NCBI RefSeq assembly: GCF_000718785.1
Contig: NZ_JOCA01000011.1
Coordinates: 1-64,000 of the forward strand
DNA: 64,000 nucleotides
Direction of reading: 5' to 3'
From: Streptomyces sp. NRRL WC-3626
Lineage (GTDB): Bacteria > Actinomycetota > Actinomycetes > Streptomycetales > Streptomycetaceae
The position numbers and the translations under genes are program-made. Below the pieces are notes generated by a model. The model had not been told where the DNA came from and searched no databases. It saw nothing but the letters and a program-made list of their open reading frames with translations. Positions 1 to 8,845 of this stretch are shown here, one piece after another; the first letter of the stretch is position 1; each line of letters starts with the position of its first letter.

Positions 1-120
1 ATATCTGGCGTTGACTTTTGGCACGCTGTTGAGTTCTCAAGGAACGGACGCTTCCTTTGTACTCACCCTCTCGGGCTTTCCTCCGGGCGCTTCCCTTCGA
101 TGTTTCCAACTCTACCAGTG
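1..120 (-). promoter_or_regulatory. rRNA operon leader (16S gene lies beyond the left edge)
   Basis: Read on the minus strand, the first ~45 bases hold the actinobacterial rRNA leader signature: a TTGAG..CTCAA block at 28-40 (a boxA-like antitermination/processing element), then CAGCGTGCCAAAAGTCAACG. This resembles Streptomyces rrn leaders as I remember them. The 16S gene itself would start left of base 1 and is not visible. The assignment rests on recognition of the leader and the promoters just upstream. Confidence 0.75.
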
Positions 121-139
121 TTTTTCCGGCCCCTTGACC
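109..139 (-). promoter_or_regulatory. rrn operon promoter, proximal
   Basis: On the minus strand a -10 element TAGAGT (109-114) follows a GGTCAA -35-like element (134-139) by about 19 bases. The surrounding GGCCGGAAAAACACTGG text resembles known Streptomyces rrn promoters. It would fire leftward into the leader. Confidence 0.6.
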
Positions 140-250
140 ACCGTCCTGCGGACATGCAGAAGGCGACCCAAAGATAGGATCTGTCAGAATTGGATTGCTG
201 ATCCGGAACGGGGCGTCTGTTCGCGCCGCTCGTCCCCGAGCAGGAGTACA

Positions 251-280
251 ACTCTACACGGGGTCGCGGACCCCGTGCAA
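251..280 (-). promoter_or_regulatory. rrn operon promoter, distal
   Basis: On the minus strand TTGCAC (275-280) and TAGAGT (251-256) are separated by 18 bases, a good match to the HrdB-type consensus. It is a second rrn promoter about 140 bp upstream of the proximal one. Its -35 lies only about 11 bp from the DasR palindromes at 292-324. Confidence 0.6.
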
Positions 281-291
281 ACCCATTAGGG

Positions 292-324
292 TGTGTGGTC
301 TAGACCTCTCGTCTAGACCACACA
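292..324. promoter_or_regulatory. Paired DasR-responsive elements (dre) upstream of crr-ptsI
   Basis: Two perfect 14-base arms (292-305 and 311-324) form an inverted repeat around CTCTC. Each arm contains GTCTAGAC, the core of the DasR box whose consensus is close to TGGTCTAGACCA. The result is two overlapping dre-like boxes about 115-148 bp before the crr start. DasR, a GntR-family regulator, controls GlcNAc and PTS genes in Streptomyces, and crr-ptsI control by DasR is established in S. coelicolor. Assignment here is by motif and context. Confidence 0.85.
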
Positions 325-439
325 TCCGGACCTGTCCTCCGGAACCGGTACGTCGTATGACATACGCTGCTGAACAGCGCGCCGCAGGCAGGCAGTGACG
401 GCGGCGCACGTACAGATCTCCACGCCTGGGAGGCTTCCC

Positions 440-889
440 ATGACCACCGTGATGTCCCCGCTTGCAGGACGGGCCATCGGACTGGCGTCCGTGCCCGATC
501 CGGTCTTCTCCGGGGCCATGGTCGGCCCGGGTACGGCGATCGACCCCGTGCGGGAGCCCTCCGAGGCCGTCTCCCCCGTCGACGGTGTGATCGTCTCTCT
601 GCACCCGCACGCGTTCGTCGTCGTCGACGAGAGCGGACACGGTGTGCTCACCCATCTCGGTATCGACACCGTCCAGCTGAACGGTGAGGGCTTCGAGCTG
701 CTCGTGAACAAGGGTGACACCGTGACGCGTGGCCAGAGCATCGTGCGCTGGAACCCCGCCGCGGTCGAGGCCGCCGGTAAGTCCCCGGTGTGCCCGGTCG
801 TGGCGCTGGAGGCCACGGCGGACGCCCTCTCCGACCTCCGTGACGACGGCGACGTGAAAGCCGGCGACACCCTCTTCCTCTGGAAGTGA
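440..889 (+). CDS. crr: PTS glucose-type EIIA component (EIIA-Crr)
   Basis: 149-residue phosphocarrier of the sugar phosphotransferase system. It takes phosphate from HPr and passes it to EIIB/EIIC permeases, in Streptomyces mainly those for N-acetylglucosamine. The active-site histidine is H72 in THLGIDTV, and the supporting histidine is H57 in HPHAF, 15 residues earlier as in E. coli EIIA-Glc. The start at 440 was chosen over an in-frame ATG at 395 because GGGAGG (428-433) precedes it by six bases and the protein then has normal family length. ptsI follows 76 bases later, so the two are almost certainly one operon under the dre boxes at 292-324. HPr is not encoded in the window. Confidence 0.93.
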   Translation: MTTVMSPLAGRAIGLASVPDPVFSGAMVGPGTAIDPVREPSEAVSPVDGVIVSLHPHAFVVVDESGHGVLTHLGIDTVQLNGEGFELLVNKGDTVTRGQSIVRWNPAAVEAAGKSPVCPVVALEATADALSDLRDDGDVKAGDTLFLWK

Positions 890-965
890 ACCGGCGCCGT
901 CCATGACGGCCACCAGGACAACCAACGCGGCGGCGAAGTCCGTCGCACTATCGGAGACGGGTGAG

Positions 966-2636
966 ATGGAGACAACGCTGCGAGGCGTCGGCGTCAGCCA
1001 CGGTGTGGCGATCGGCGAGGTACGGCACATGGGTACGGCGGTGCTCGAGCCGCCGGCCAAGCAGATCCCGGCCGAGGACGCGGAGCGTGAGCAGGGACGT
1101 GCCCGCAAGGCCGTCGAGGCGGTCGCGGCCGATCTGACGGCGCGCGGCAATCTCGCCGGCGGCGAGGCCCAGGCGGTGCTCGAGGCGCAGGCCATGATGG
1201 CTCAGGACCCTGAGCTGATGGCCGACGTCGACCGGCGCATCGCCGTCGGCAGCACGGCCGAGCGTGCGGTGTACGACGCGTTCGCCGCGTACCGCGAGCT
1301 GCTGGCGAACGCCGGTGAGTATCTGGCGGGCCGGGTGGCCGACCTCGACGACGTGCGGAACCGTATCGTCGCGCGGCTGCTCGGAGTGCCGATGCCCGGC
1401 GTGCCGGACAGTGACGAGCCGTATGTCCTCGTGGCCCGTGATCTCGCACCGGCGGACACGGCGCTGCTCGACCCGACGCTGGTGCTCGGTTTCGTGACCG
1501 AGGAGGGCGGACCCACCAGTCACAGCGCCATCCTTGCCCGCGCCCTGGGTGTCCCGGCCGTGGTCGCCCTGCCCGGAGCGGGTGAACTCGCCGAGGGCAC
1601 GCTGATAGCGGTCGACGGCAGCACCGGGGAGATCTTCGTGAACCCGAGCGACGAGAAGAAGGCACTGCTCGAGGCGGCGGCCGCCGAGCGCAAGGCGGTG
1701 CTGGCTGCGTCCACCGGGCCCGGTGCGACCGCCGACGGTCACAAGGTGCCGCTGCTCGCCAACATCGGTGGCCCGGCGGATGTGCCGGCCGCCGTCGAGG
1801 CGGGTGCGGAGGGCGTGGGTCTCTTCCGTACCGAGTTCCTGTTCCTGGACGACGACAAGAACGCTCCTTCCGAGGAGAAGCAGGTGGTGGCCTACCGCCA
1901 GGTCCTCGAGGCGTTCCCCGAGGGCCGCGTGGTCGTGCGCGTGCTGGACGCAGGTGCCGACAAGCCGCTGCAGTTCCTCACTCCGGCGGACGAGCCGAAT
2001 CCGGCGCTGGGTGTGCGTGGTCTGCGCTCGCTGCTGGACCATCCCGCGGTGCTGCGTACCCAGCTGACGGCGCTGGCGAAGGCGGCGGAGGGGCTGCCGG
2101 TCCATCTCGAGGTCATGGCCCCGATGGTGGCGGACCGTGCCGATGCCAAGGCCTTCGCGGACGCCTGCCGGGAGGCGGGGCTGCGGGCGAAGTTCGGCGC
2201 GATGGTCGAGATCCCGTCGGCCGCGCTGCGGGCACGTTCGGTGCTTCAGGAGGTGGAGTTCCTGTCGCTCGGCACGAACGACCTGGCGCAGTACACGTTC
2301 GCCGCGGACCGTCAGGTGGGTGCGGTGTCCCGGCTGCAGGATCCGTGGCAGCCGGCGCTGCTCGACCTGGTGGCGCTGTCCGCCGAGGCGGCGCGGGCCG
2401 AGGGCAAGAGCTGTGGTGTCTGCGGTGAGGCCGCTTCCGATCCGCTGCTCGCGTGTGTGCTGACCGGTCTGGGTGTCACCTCTCTCTCCATGGGTGCGGC
2501 GTCCATTCCGTATGTGCGGGCGTCGCTGGCGAAGTTCACGCTGGCGCAGTGCGAGCGGGCCGCGGCGGCGGCCCGGGCGGCGGACAGTGCCGCCGATGCC
2601 CGTGACGCCGCTCAGGCGGTGCTGTCCGGCGAGTAG
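966..2636 (+). CDS. ptsI: PTS enzyme I (phosphoenolpyruvate-protein phosphotransferase)
   Basis: 556-residue cytoplasmic enzyme that autophosphorylates from PEP and phosphorylates HPr, starting the PTS cascade. The N-terminal phosphohistidine domain carries GGPTSHSAI with the active histidine at H186. The C-terminal PEP-binding barrel shows GLFRTEFLF, a LSLGTNDLAQYTF block and CGEAASDP with the proton-donor cysteine. The start at 966 has GGAG (953-956) nine bases upstream and gives the usual length. An ATG at 903 would add 21 residues lacking family similarity. It is co-transcribed with crr, and a strong hairpin at 2676-2712 ends the operon. Confidence 0.95.
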   Translation: METTLRGVGVSHGVAIGEVRHMGTAVLEPPAKQIPAEDAEREQGRARKAVEAVAADLTARGNLAGGEAQAVLEAQAMMAQDPELMADVDRRIAVGSTAERAVYDAFAAYRELLANAGEYLAGRVADLDDVRNRIVARLLGVPMPGVPDSDEPYVLVARDLAPADTALLDPTLVLGFVTEEGGPTSHSAILARALGVPAVVALPGAGELAEGTLIAVDGSTGEIFVNPSDEKKALLEAAAAERKAVLAASTGPGATADGHKVPLLANIGGPADVPAAVEAGAEGVGLFRTEFLFLDDDKNAPSEEKQVVAYRQVLEAFPEGRVVVRVLDAGADKPLQFLTPADEPNPALGVRGLRSLLDHPAVLRTQLTALAKAAEGLPVHLEVMAPMVADRADAKAFADACREAGLRAKFGAMVEIPSAALRARSVLQEVEFLSLGTNDLAQYTFAADRQVGAVSRLQDPWQPALLDLVALSAEAARAEGKSCGVCGEAASDPLLACVLTGLGVTSLSMGAASIPYVRASLAKFTLAQCERAAAAARAADSAADARDAAQAVLSGE

Positions 2637-2675
2637 CCGGCACCCGTCGGGGCAGCGGGCGTGACCGGTGTCCTT

Positions 2676-2712
2676 CGGAGGGCGCTCCACCTGACGGGTG
2701 GGGCGCCCTCCG
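2676..2712 (+). terminator. Hairpin terminator after ptsI
   Basis: A ten-base stem CGGAGGGCGC / GCGCCCTCCG is extended by an inner CCACC/GGTGG pairing around a TGACG loop. It lies 40 bases after the ptsI stop and just before the convergent gene's stop at 2725, so it may serve both strands. It has no U-run, as is common in Streptomyces. Confidence 0.7.
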
Positions 2713-2724
2713 GGCGTTTCCGGC

Positions 2725-3612
2725 TCAGTGGCTGTGGTCCGGGCCCGGTTCCTCCCCCAGGTCGGGCGGCTCGCAGTAGTCGACGTTGGACTCCGGGGAG
2801 ATGAGGTCTCCGGACTCGACGTCCGTGCAGTAGGCGTCGAAGACCTCGCCGGCGGTGAGGGGAACCAGGCCGTAGGCGCGCAGGCGCCAGCCCTGGACCC
2901 GGTCGGGCGTGCCGGGTTCGCTGGTCCGCATGACCAGCCCGCCGGGGCTTGCGGTGGCGAGGCCGACGGCCAGGACGGTGGTGAATTCGAGGGCTTCGGA
3001 CTCGTCGAGGTCCATGCGGCCGGCGACGTCGTCGGCGTGCAGGACGGCGAAGAGGTTTTCGGGTGGTCCGGAGACGCTGCACACGAGGTGCCGCTCACCG
3101 GGCGGGGCCGTGTCGAGGATACGGACCAGGAGGTGCGAGGCGCGGGCGAAGGCGGCGCGGCCCAGGTCCTCGCCGCACGAGACGCAGGTGCCGAGGCGGG
3201 CGAGGAGGGTGGTCGCGTACTCCCAGGTGGCGCGGCGGACCGCCTCGTCCACGAGGGTGGGCAGAAGGTCGGTCAGGGGCCGGCCGTCGTAGGGGACCGT
3301 GGCGCCGCCTGCCGCGAGGTCGGCCGTGAACAGGGTGCGGCTGGTGTGGCTGTCGGGGTCCAGCCCCGTGCTCGCGCAGTAGTCGGCGTAGTCCTCGGGG
3401 TCGAAGAGCGCCACCGTGGTGTGGCCGCCCTGCAGGGCGCGTGCCCTGAGGACGGCTTCCATGTGTTTGAGGTAGGTGGTGTGGTCGTCGAAGACGAAGC
3501 TGCGGTAGCGCCGCATGGCGCGGAAGTCGTGTTCGTCGGCCAGCAGGCCGATGGTGCCCGCGACTTCGCGGCGCAGGACGCGTCGCAGGGTCCGGTGGTC
3601 GGTGGTTGCCAT
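2725..3612 (-). CDS. Conserved hypothetical protein
   Basis: A 295-residue, acidic, probably soluble protein with no recognised family. Visible features are a CVSC motif (GTCVSCGEDLG) near residue 145, several aromatic and Asp-rich stretches, and a highly acidic tail ending EEPGPDHSH. There is no signal peptide or membrane segment. The ATG at 3612 was chosen because GAGG lies seven bases upstream; an in-frame GTG at 3645 has no ribosome site. It is convergent with ptsI, and the next gene (acetoacetyl-CoA synthetase) is on the same strand upstream. The neighbours suggest no function. Confidence 0.7.
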   Translation of the reverse strand: MATTDHRTLRRVLRREVAGTIGLLADEHDFRAMRRYRSFVFDDHTTYLKHMEAVLRARALQGGHTTVALFDPEDYADYCASTGLDPDSHTSRTLFTADLAAGGATVPYDGRPLTDLLPTLVDEAVRRATWEYATTLLARLGTCVSCGEDLGRAAFARASHLLVRILDTAPPGERHLVCSVSGPPENLFAVLHADDVAGRMDLDESEALEFTTVLAVGLATASPGGLVMRTSEPGTPDRVQGWRLRAYGLVPLTAGEVFDAYCTDVESGDLISPESNVDYCEPPDLGEEPGPDHSH

Positions 3613-3716
3613 GTCTCCCCCTCGGCACAGTCGATCAATGCTCACTCACAGTAATTGGCGGCACTGACAACGGCGGGCGGGCCGAAGGGGGAGGGCTGGT
3701 TCGCTGCGGGTGCGGG

Positions 3717-5684
3717 TCAGGGGCGCTTGCGGGCGAGTTCCTCGTAGAAGGCGAGCAGGGCGAGGTTGTCGATGGAGCCCGGGTTGACCGCCTTCTCCAG
3801 CGGGGTGCCCTGGAGGAGTCGCTTGACCGGTACCTCGATGCGTTTGCCGGTGAGGGTGTGGGGGACGCCGGGGACCTCGATGATCTCGTCGGGTACGTGA
3901 CGTGGTGACAACTGTTCGCGGATGGTCCGCTTGATGCGGCCGCGCAGGTCCTCGTCGAGGGTGGCTCCCGGCGCCAGGTGCACGAACAGCGGCATCCAGT
4001 AGCCGCCGTCGGGCTCTTCGACGCCGATGACGAGGGATTCGCTGATCTCGGGGAGGCGTTCCACGGCTTCGTAGATGTCGGCCGATCCCATGCGGACGCC
4101 CTGGCGGTTCAGTGTGGAGTCCGAGCGGCCGTGGATGACGACCGAGCCGCGGGACGTGATGGTGATCCAGTCGCCGTGCCGCCAGACGCCGGGGTAGGTG
4201 TCGAAGTAGCTGTCGTGGTAGCGGATGCCGTCGGGGTCGTTCCAGAAGTGGACCGGCATGGAGGGCATCGGGTTGGTGACCACGAGTTCGCCGACCTCGT
4301 CGGTCAGCGGCTTGCCGCTGGGGTCCCAGGACTGCAGGTCCGTGCCGAGGCCGGGGGCCTGGAGCTCGCCGATGTGGACGGGGAGGGTGGGTACGGCTCC
4401 GGCGAAGCAGGAGCAGACGTCCGTTCCGCCGCTGACGGAGGCGATCCACAGGTCGTCGCGTACCTCGTCGTGGAGCCAGCGGAAGCCGTCGGGGGGCAGC
4501 GGGGAGCCGGTGGTCGCGACGCACTTCACGGCGGAGAGGTCGAAGTCGCGCGCGGGGTGAACTCCGGCTTTGCGGCAGGCCATGACGTAGGCGGCGGAGG
4601 TGCCGTAGAGGGTGGCGCCGGTGCGTTCGGCGATGCGCCACTGGGCGCCGGTGTCCGGGTGACCGGGGCTGCCGTCGTACAGGACGATCGTCGTTCCGGT
4701 CAGGAGGCCGGAGACGAGGAAGTTCCACATCATCCAGCCGGTGGAGGTGTACCAGAAGAAACGGTCCTCGGGGCCGAGGTCGCAGTGGAGTCCCAGTTGC
4801 TTGAGGTGTTCGACGAGGATGCCGCCCTGGGACTGGACGATCGCCTTGGGAAGTCCAGTGGTGCCGGAGGAGTAGAGCACCCACAGCGGGTGGTCGAAGG
4901 GCACCTGCTCGAAGACGGGTTCGGTGTCCGCGGCGGTGAGGCCGGACCAGTCCAGTGCCCCGTCGGGGGCCTCGGTTCCGAGCAGGGGGATGTGCACGAC
5001 GGCGCGCAGGGTGGGCAGTTCGCGGCGGAGTTCGGCGACGACGTCGCGGCGGTCGTGTTCCTTGCCGCCGTAGCGGTAGCCGTCGACGGTGAACAGGACG
5101 ACGGGTTCGACCTGCTGGAAGCGGTCGAGGACGCTGCGGGCGCCGAAGTCGGGGGCGCAGGAGGTCCACACACCGCCGACGGCCGCGGTGGCGAGGAGGG
5201 CGACGACGGCCTGCGGGATGTTCGGGAGGTAGCCGCTGACGCGGTCCCCGGGGCGTACGCCGAGGGAGCGCAGCTCCGCGGCCAGGGAGCCGACCTGGCG
5301 GCGCAGCTCCGCCCAGGTGACGGGGCGGGGGTCATGGGTCTCGTCGACGTACAGCAGGGCCGCTTCGTCCGCGCGGGAGGCGGTCGCGCGCAGTGCGTGC
5401 TCGGCGTAGTTCAGGGTGGCTCCGGGGAACCACTGGGCTCCGGGCATGGAGCGCTCGCCCAGCACGCGCGTGCAGGGGGTGGCGAAGCGGACGTCGAACC
5501 ACTCGGTGACCGCTTTCCAGAAGGTGTCCAGTTCGTCCACGGACCAGCGGTGGAGCGCCGTGTAGCCGCCCTCGGCGGGGGCGCCGTGGTGTTCGGCGGC
5601 CCATGCCTGGAATGCGGTGATCCGTGCCTGGGCGATCTGGTCCCGGCTCGGCTGCCAGAGCGGCTGGGGGTTCACGGTCGACAT
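3717..5684 (-). CDS. Acetoacetyl-CoA synthetase
   Basis: 655-residue ANL-superfamily adenylating enzyme that activates acetoacetate with ATP and CoA to acetoacetyl-CoA. The AMP-binding signature YSSGTTGLPKAIV is intact, as are WFPGATLNYAEH near the N-terminus and the C-terminal GVRMGSADIYEAVE and TLTGKRIEVPVKRLL blocks. The last holds the catalytic lysine typical of acetoacetate rather than acetate synthetases. Length (about 650) matches the family. The start at 5684 has GGGAG six bases upstream. It is monocistronic and divergent from the GH31-like gene. The role is probably ketone-body or leucine-derived acetoacetate salvage. Confidence 0.9.
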   Translation of the reverse strand: MSTVNPQPLWQPSRDQIAQARITAFQAWAAEHHGAPAEGGYTALHRWSVDELDTFWKAVTEWFDVRFATPCTRVLGERSMPGAQWFPGATLNYAEHALRATASRADEAALLYVDETHDPRPVTWAELRRQVGSLAAELRSLGVRPGDRVSGYLPNIPQAVVALLATAAVGGVWTSCAPDFGARSVLDRFQQVEPVVLFTVDGYRYGGKEHDRRDVVAELRRELPTLRAVVHIPLLGTEAPDGALDWSGLTAADTEPVFEQVPFDHPLWVLYSSGTTGLPKAIVQSQGGILVEHLKQLGLHCDLGPEDRFFWYTSTGWMMWNFLVSGLLTGTTIVLYDGSPGHPDTGAQWRIAERTGATLYGTSAAYVMACRKAGVHPARDFDLSAVKCVATTGSPLPPDGFRWLHDEVRDDLWIASVSGGTDVCSCFAGAVPTLPVHIGELQAPGLGTDLQSWDPSGKPLTDEVGELVVTNPMPSMPVHFWNDPDGIRYHDSYFDTYPGVWRHGDWITITSRGSVVIHGRSDSTLNRQGVRMGSADIYEAVERLPEISESLVIGVEEPDGGYWMPLFVHLAPGATLDEDLRGRIKRTIREQLSPRHVPDEIIEVPGVPHTLTGKRIEVPVKRLLQGTPLEKAVNPGSIDNLALLAFYEELARKRP

Positions 5685-5896
5685 GGGCGGCTCCCGGACT
5701 GTGCGCGTCGTGTGCGTGCTCCGCGCACGGGCTGGGGTGTGCGCGTGACGCGGCTGACAGGGACGATGCCACGTGATCGACTTCCGCACCAGGGCGACCC
5801 CCACATAGTCCGTGCCGTGAAGATGTGGTCCGATCACGGGTGAACGGCAGTTGAACGAGACGCATGACGGGCGCGGTCAATGGCAGGGTGATCAGC

Positions 5897-8260
5897 ATGG
5901 ACGGTCGTGACCTGGTGCGTTCGGTGATATCGGTGGGGGCGGCTCAGGGGTTGCGCACCGTACGAGCAGCGTGGCGCAGGCGGCGGGCCGACGCCAGTGG
6001 GCTGCCGCCCCGGGGGCCGGAAAGGGCCCGGGTGCCCGGGACGGTGCGGGAGGTGGAGCCGGGGCTCGGTGGCGGGCTGCTCCGGTTCGACCGGTCGGAG
6101 CTGCGGATCTTCGTCGCGGTGAACGGGGCGGTCTTCTGGGGCTGGGACGGGGCCGCGCCCGAGCCGTCGTACGCGCTGCCGGGCCGCTGTCCCGAGCCGG
6201 ATCCGCGGGCCGCGCTGGAGCCGGACAAGGACGGTGGCTGGCGTGTGGTCGCCGAGCGGGTGACGGTCGTGGTCTCGCGGCGCGGCGCGGTGCAGGTGCT
6301 CACTCCCGGGGGTGTGATGCTGCGGCGGGATCTGCCGCCGCGCTGGTGGGAGCCGGTGGGGGGTGGCACCTCGCGGTGGATTCAGCGGTCCGAGGTGCCG
6401 GCCGACGCGCGCTTCTTCGGGCTCGGGGGGCGTGCGTCGGGTCCCCGGCTGCGGGACGGTACGTACAGGCTCTGGAACTCCGCGCCCGGCCGTGCCGCCG
6501 GCTCCGGCGACGCGCCGCTGTCCGTGACGATGCCGGTGCAGACGGTGGTGGCCGACGCGGGCACCCATCTGGCGTTCCACGACAGTTCGTGGGACGGCAC
6601 CGTGACGCTGTGGGAGGGCGAGGAGGGTGCCGGTTCCGGGCACGACCGGGCCGGGGTGAGTGAGCTGCGGATGGACGGTGGTCCGCTGCGCTGCTGGGTG
6701 ATGGTGGGTACTCCCGCGCGGGTGCTGCTCGCCTGGGCCTCGCTCACCGGTGCGCCCGCGCTGCCTCCCGCGTGGGCGCTCGGTCACCATCACGTGTGTG
6801 CGTCCTCCGGCGGCGAGGAGGAGGTGCGCCGGATCGTCGCGGGGTACCGGGAGCATGGGCTGCCGCTCGACGCCGTGCACCTCGGCGCCGGCCACCTCTC
6901 CTCCCGGCAGGTGTTCACCGTCGACGACGAGCGGTTCCCCAAGCTGCCGGTTCTCGCGGACGAGCTGCGGCGCGAGGGGATCAGGCTGGTGTCGGTCGTG
7001 GGTCCGGCGGTCGGCTCGGCGCCCGGCGTCACCGTCCACGACGAGGGTGTGGAGCGGGACGCGTTCGTGCGGGACGCCTCCGGGCAGGTCGTGGAGGGTG
7101 TCGGGTGGACGGGGGACGTGGTCTTCCCGGACTTCACGGACGCGCGTGTGCGCGCGTGGTGGGGCGGTTTGTACGCGGAGCGGCTGGCGCAGGGGTTCGC
7201 GGGCTTCTGGCACAGCGTGAACGAGCCGACGTCCTTCACCGCGTTCGGTGACCCGACGCTGCCGCGGTCGGCCCGGCACGCGCTGGAGGGCCGCGGCGGT
7301 GACCATCGCGAGGCGCACAACGTGTACGGGCAGTGCATGGGCCGGGCCGCGTACGAGGGGCTGCGGGAGCAGCTTCCCGAGGAGCGGCCGTTCGTGTTCT
7401 CGCGTTCCGGGTGGGCCGGGATGCAGCGGCACGGCGGGGCGTGGTCGGGCGAGGTGGTGACGGGGTGGGCCGGGTTGCGGGCGTCGTTGTCGCTGGTGCT
7501 GGGCCTGGGGCTGTGCGGTGTTCCCTACGCGGGCACGGACGTCGGCGGCCCGGGCGGGAAGGCGTCGCCCGAGTTGTATCTGCGTGGGCTCCAGTTGGGG
7601 GCGTATCTGCCGCTCTTCCGCACCCGTGCCCGTGCCGGGGCGCGTGCGGGGCGGGGGGAGCCGTGGGAGTTCGGCGCGGACGTGCTGCGGCACGCACGTG
7701 GGACGCTCGTCGAACGCCGGCGTCTGCTGCCGTACTTCATGACACTGGCGCAGCTGGCGCGGCGTAGCGGAGCGCCCTATGTGCGGCCCCTGTGGTGGTC
7801 TGCGCCCGAGGAGCGAGCGTTGCGGGACTGCGAGGACGCCTTCCTGCTCGGGGACTGTCTGCTGGTGGCGCCGGTGCTGGCTCCGGGGGTGAAGGGGCGG
7901 TCCGTCCGGCTGCCGCGCGGGCGGTGGTACGACACGGCGACGGGGCGCGCGTACGACGGGCCGGCCCACGTGTGGGCCGACGCGCCGCCGGGACGGATAC
8001 CGGTGTTCGCGCGCGGCGGCTCCGTGCTGCCGGTGCTGGGTGAGGACGGCGGTGTGGAGCTGGAGGTGTGGGCGCCGGCGCCGGGGCGGACCGGGGGCGG
8101 GGTGGTGGTGCCGGATGCCGGGGACGGCTGGGAGGAGCCGGAGACCGAGCGGTACACGGTGCTGTGGTCGGGCCCGCGGATCGTCGTCGAGCGGGAGGAC
8201 GAGGACGGCGGCTCGGAGCCCCGCCAGCCGGTGCGGGTCCGCGGGCTGATGGAGGGCTGA
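5897..8260 (+). CDS. GH31 family protein lacking catalytic residues (pseudo-glycosidase)
   Basis: A 787-residue protein with the overall GH31 alpha-glucosidase plan: an N-terminal beta domain (FFGLGGRA), a barrel with LPLDAVHL, FTVDDERFPKLP and GVPYAGTDVGG, and C-terminal beta domains (PVLAPGVKGRSVRLPRG). The catalytic nucleophile motif W-x-D-M-N-E reads W438-H-S440-V-N-E, so the aspartate is serine. The usual WTGDN acid/base motif reads WSGEV (E519). The substrate histidine after FRx is also absent (FRTRARAG). It is therefore probably not a working glucosidase but a binding or regulatory relative. The start at 5897 is preceded by AGGGTGA; an ATG at 5864 is possible. There is no signal peptide, so it is likely cytoplasmic. 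Confidence 0.85.
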   Translation: MDGRDLVRSVISVGAAQGLRTVRAAWRRRRADASGLPPRGPERARVPGTVREVEPGLGGGLLRFDRSELRIFVAVNGAVFWGWDGAAPEPSYALPGRCPEPDPRAALEPDKDGGWRVVAERVTVVVSRRGAVQVLTPGGVMLRRDLPPRWWEPVGGGTSRWIQRSEVPADARFFGLGGRASGPRLRDGTYRLWNSAPGRAAGSGDAPLSVTMPVQTVVADAGTHLAFHDSSWDGTVTLWEGEEGAGSGHDRAGVSELRMDGGPLRCWVMVGTPARVLLAWASLTGAPALPPAWALGHHHVCASSGGEEEVRRIVAGYREHGLPLDAVHLGAGHLSSRQVFTVDDERFPKLPVLADELRREGIRLVSVVGPAVGSAPGVTVHDEGVERDAFVRDASGQVVEGVGWTGDVVFPDFTDARVRAWWGGLYAERLAQGFAGFWHSVNEPTSFTAFGDPTLPRSARHALEGRGGDHREAHNVYGQCMGRAAYEGLREQLPEERPFVFSRSGWAGMQRHGGAWSGEVVTGWAGLRASLSLVLGLGLCGVPYAGTDVGGPGGKASPELYLRGLQLGAYLPLFRTRARAGARAGRGEPWEFGADVLRHARGTLVERRRLLPYFMTLAQLARRSGAPYVRPLWWSAPEERALRDCEDAFLLGDCLLVAPVLAPGVKGRSVRLPRGRWYDTATGRAYDGPAHVWADAPPGRIPVFARGGSVLPVLGEDGGVELEVWAPAPGRTGGGVVVPDAGDGWEEPETERYTVLWSGPRIVVEREDEDGGSEPRQPVRVRGLMEG

Positions 8261-8263
8261 GGG

Positions 8264-8800
8264 TCAGATGTAGCGGCCCTCGAACCATGCGCGTGCGGCC
8301 AGGGTGTGCAGGGGGAAGGCGAGTTCCTCGGGGCGGCGCAGCAGCCGGCGGTCGTCGGTCTCGTCGGTGGCGGCGAAGGGCGGCAGGTCGTCGGCGGGGC
8401 GTTCGGGGAGGAGGCCGAACAGCAGCAGGTGTCCGTCGGGCGAGCTCATGGCGTCGGCGAGCCGTACGTCATGGGCCGCCGCGCCGATGCCGGTCTCCTC
8501 CTCGAGTTCGCGGACGACGGCCTGGCGCCAGTCCTCCCGGTCGTCGACATAGCCGCCGGGCAGGGCCGTACGGCCGCGCGCGGGCGCGATGGTGCGGGCG
8601 ATGACGACGAGGCCGGTGCCCTGGGTGTCGTACACGGGCTGAAGGGCCACGGCGACCGGCAGCGGGTTGCGGTAGGCGACGGCCCCGCAGGCCGGGCAGG
8701 TGCGGGGCCAGCCGGAGACGCCCGCGCCGAAGGACGTGCCGCAGCTCGAACAGTGGGAGCCCGGTGCGGAGTTGGGAGCCGGGGCGGGGGATTCGGACAC
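8264..8800 (-). CDS. Nudix hydrolase with zinc ribbon (NudC-like)
   Basis: 178-residue protein. A four-cysteine zinc ribbon (CSSCG...CPACG, about residues 17-40) precedes a Nudix domain whose box fits G-x5-E-x7-REUxEExGU exactly (GGYVDDRE...RELEEETGI). This architecture matches NADH pyrophosphatase-like enzymes that cleave nucleoside diphosphate derivatives; the true substrate cannot be read. It starts with GTG at 8800. The stop is four bases from the GH31-like stop (convergent), and the VanX-like gene lies upstream on the opposite side. Confidence 0.88.
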   Translation of the reverse strand: MSESPAPAPNSAPGSHCSSCGTSFGAGVSGWPRTCPACGAVAYRNPLPVAVALQPVYDTQGTGLVVIARTIAPARGRTALPGGYVDDREDWRQAVVRELEEETGIGAAAHDVRLADAMSSPDGHLLLFGLLPERPADDLPPFAATDETDDRRLLRRPEELAFPLHTLAARAWFEGRYI

Positions 8801-8845
8801 GCGCGGACTGTATCCGATCGCGGTGGGGGCGTCTCCTGGGGCCGG

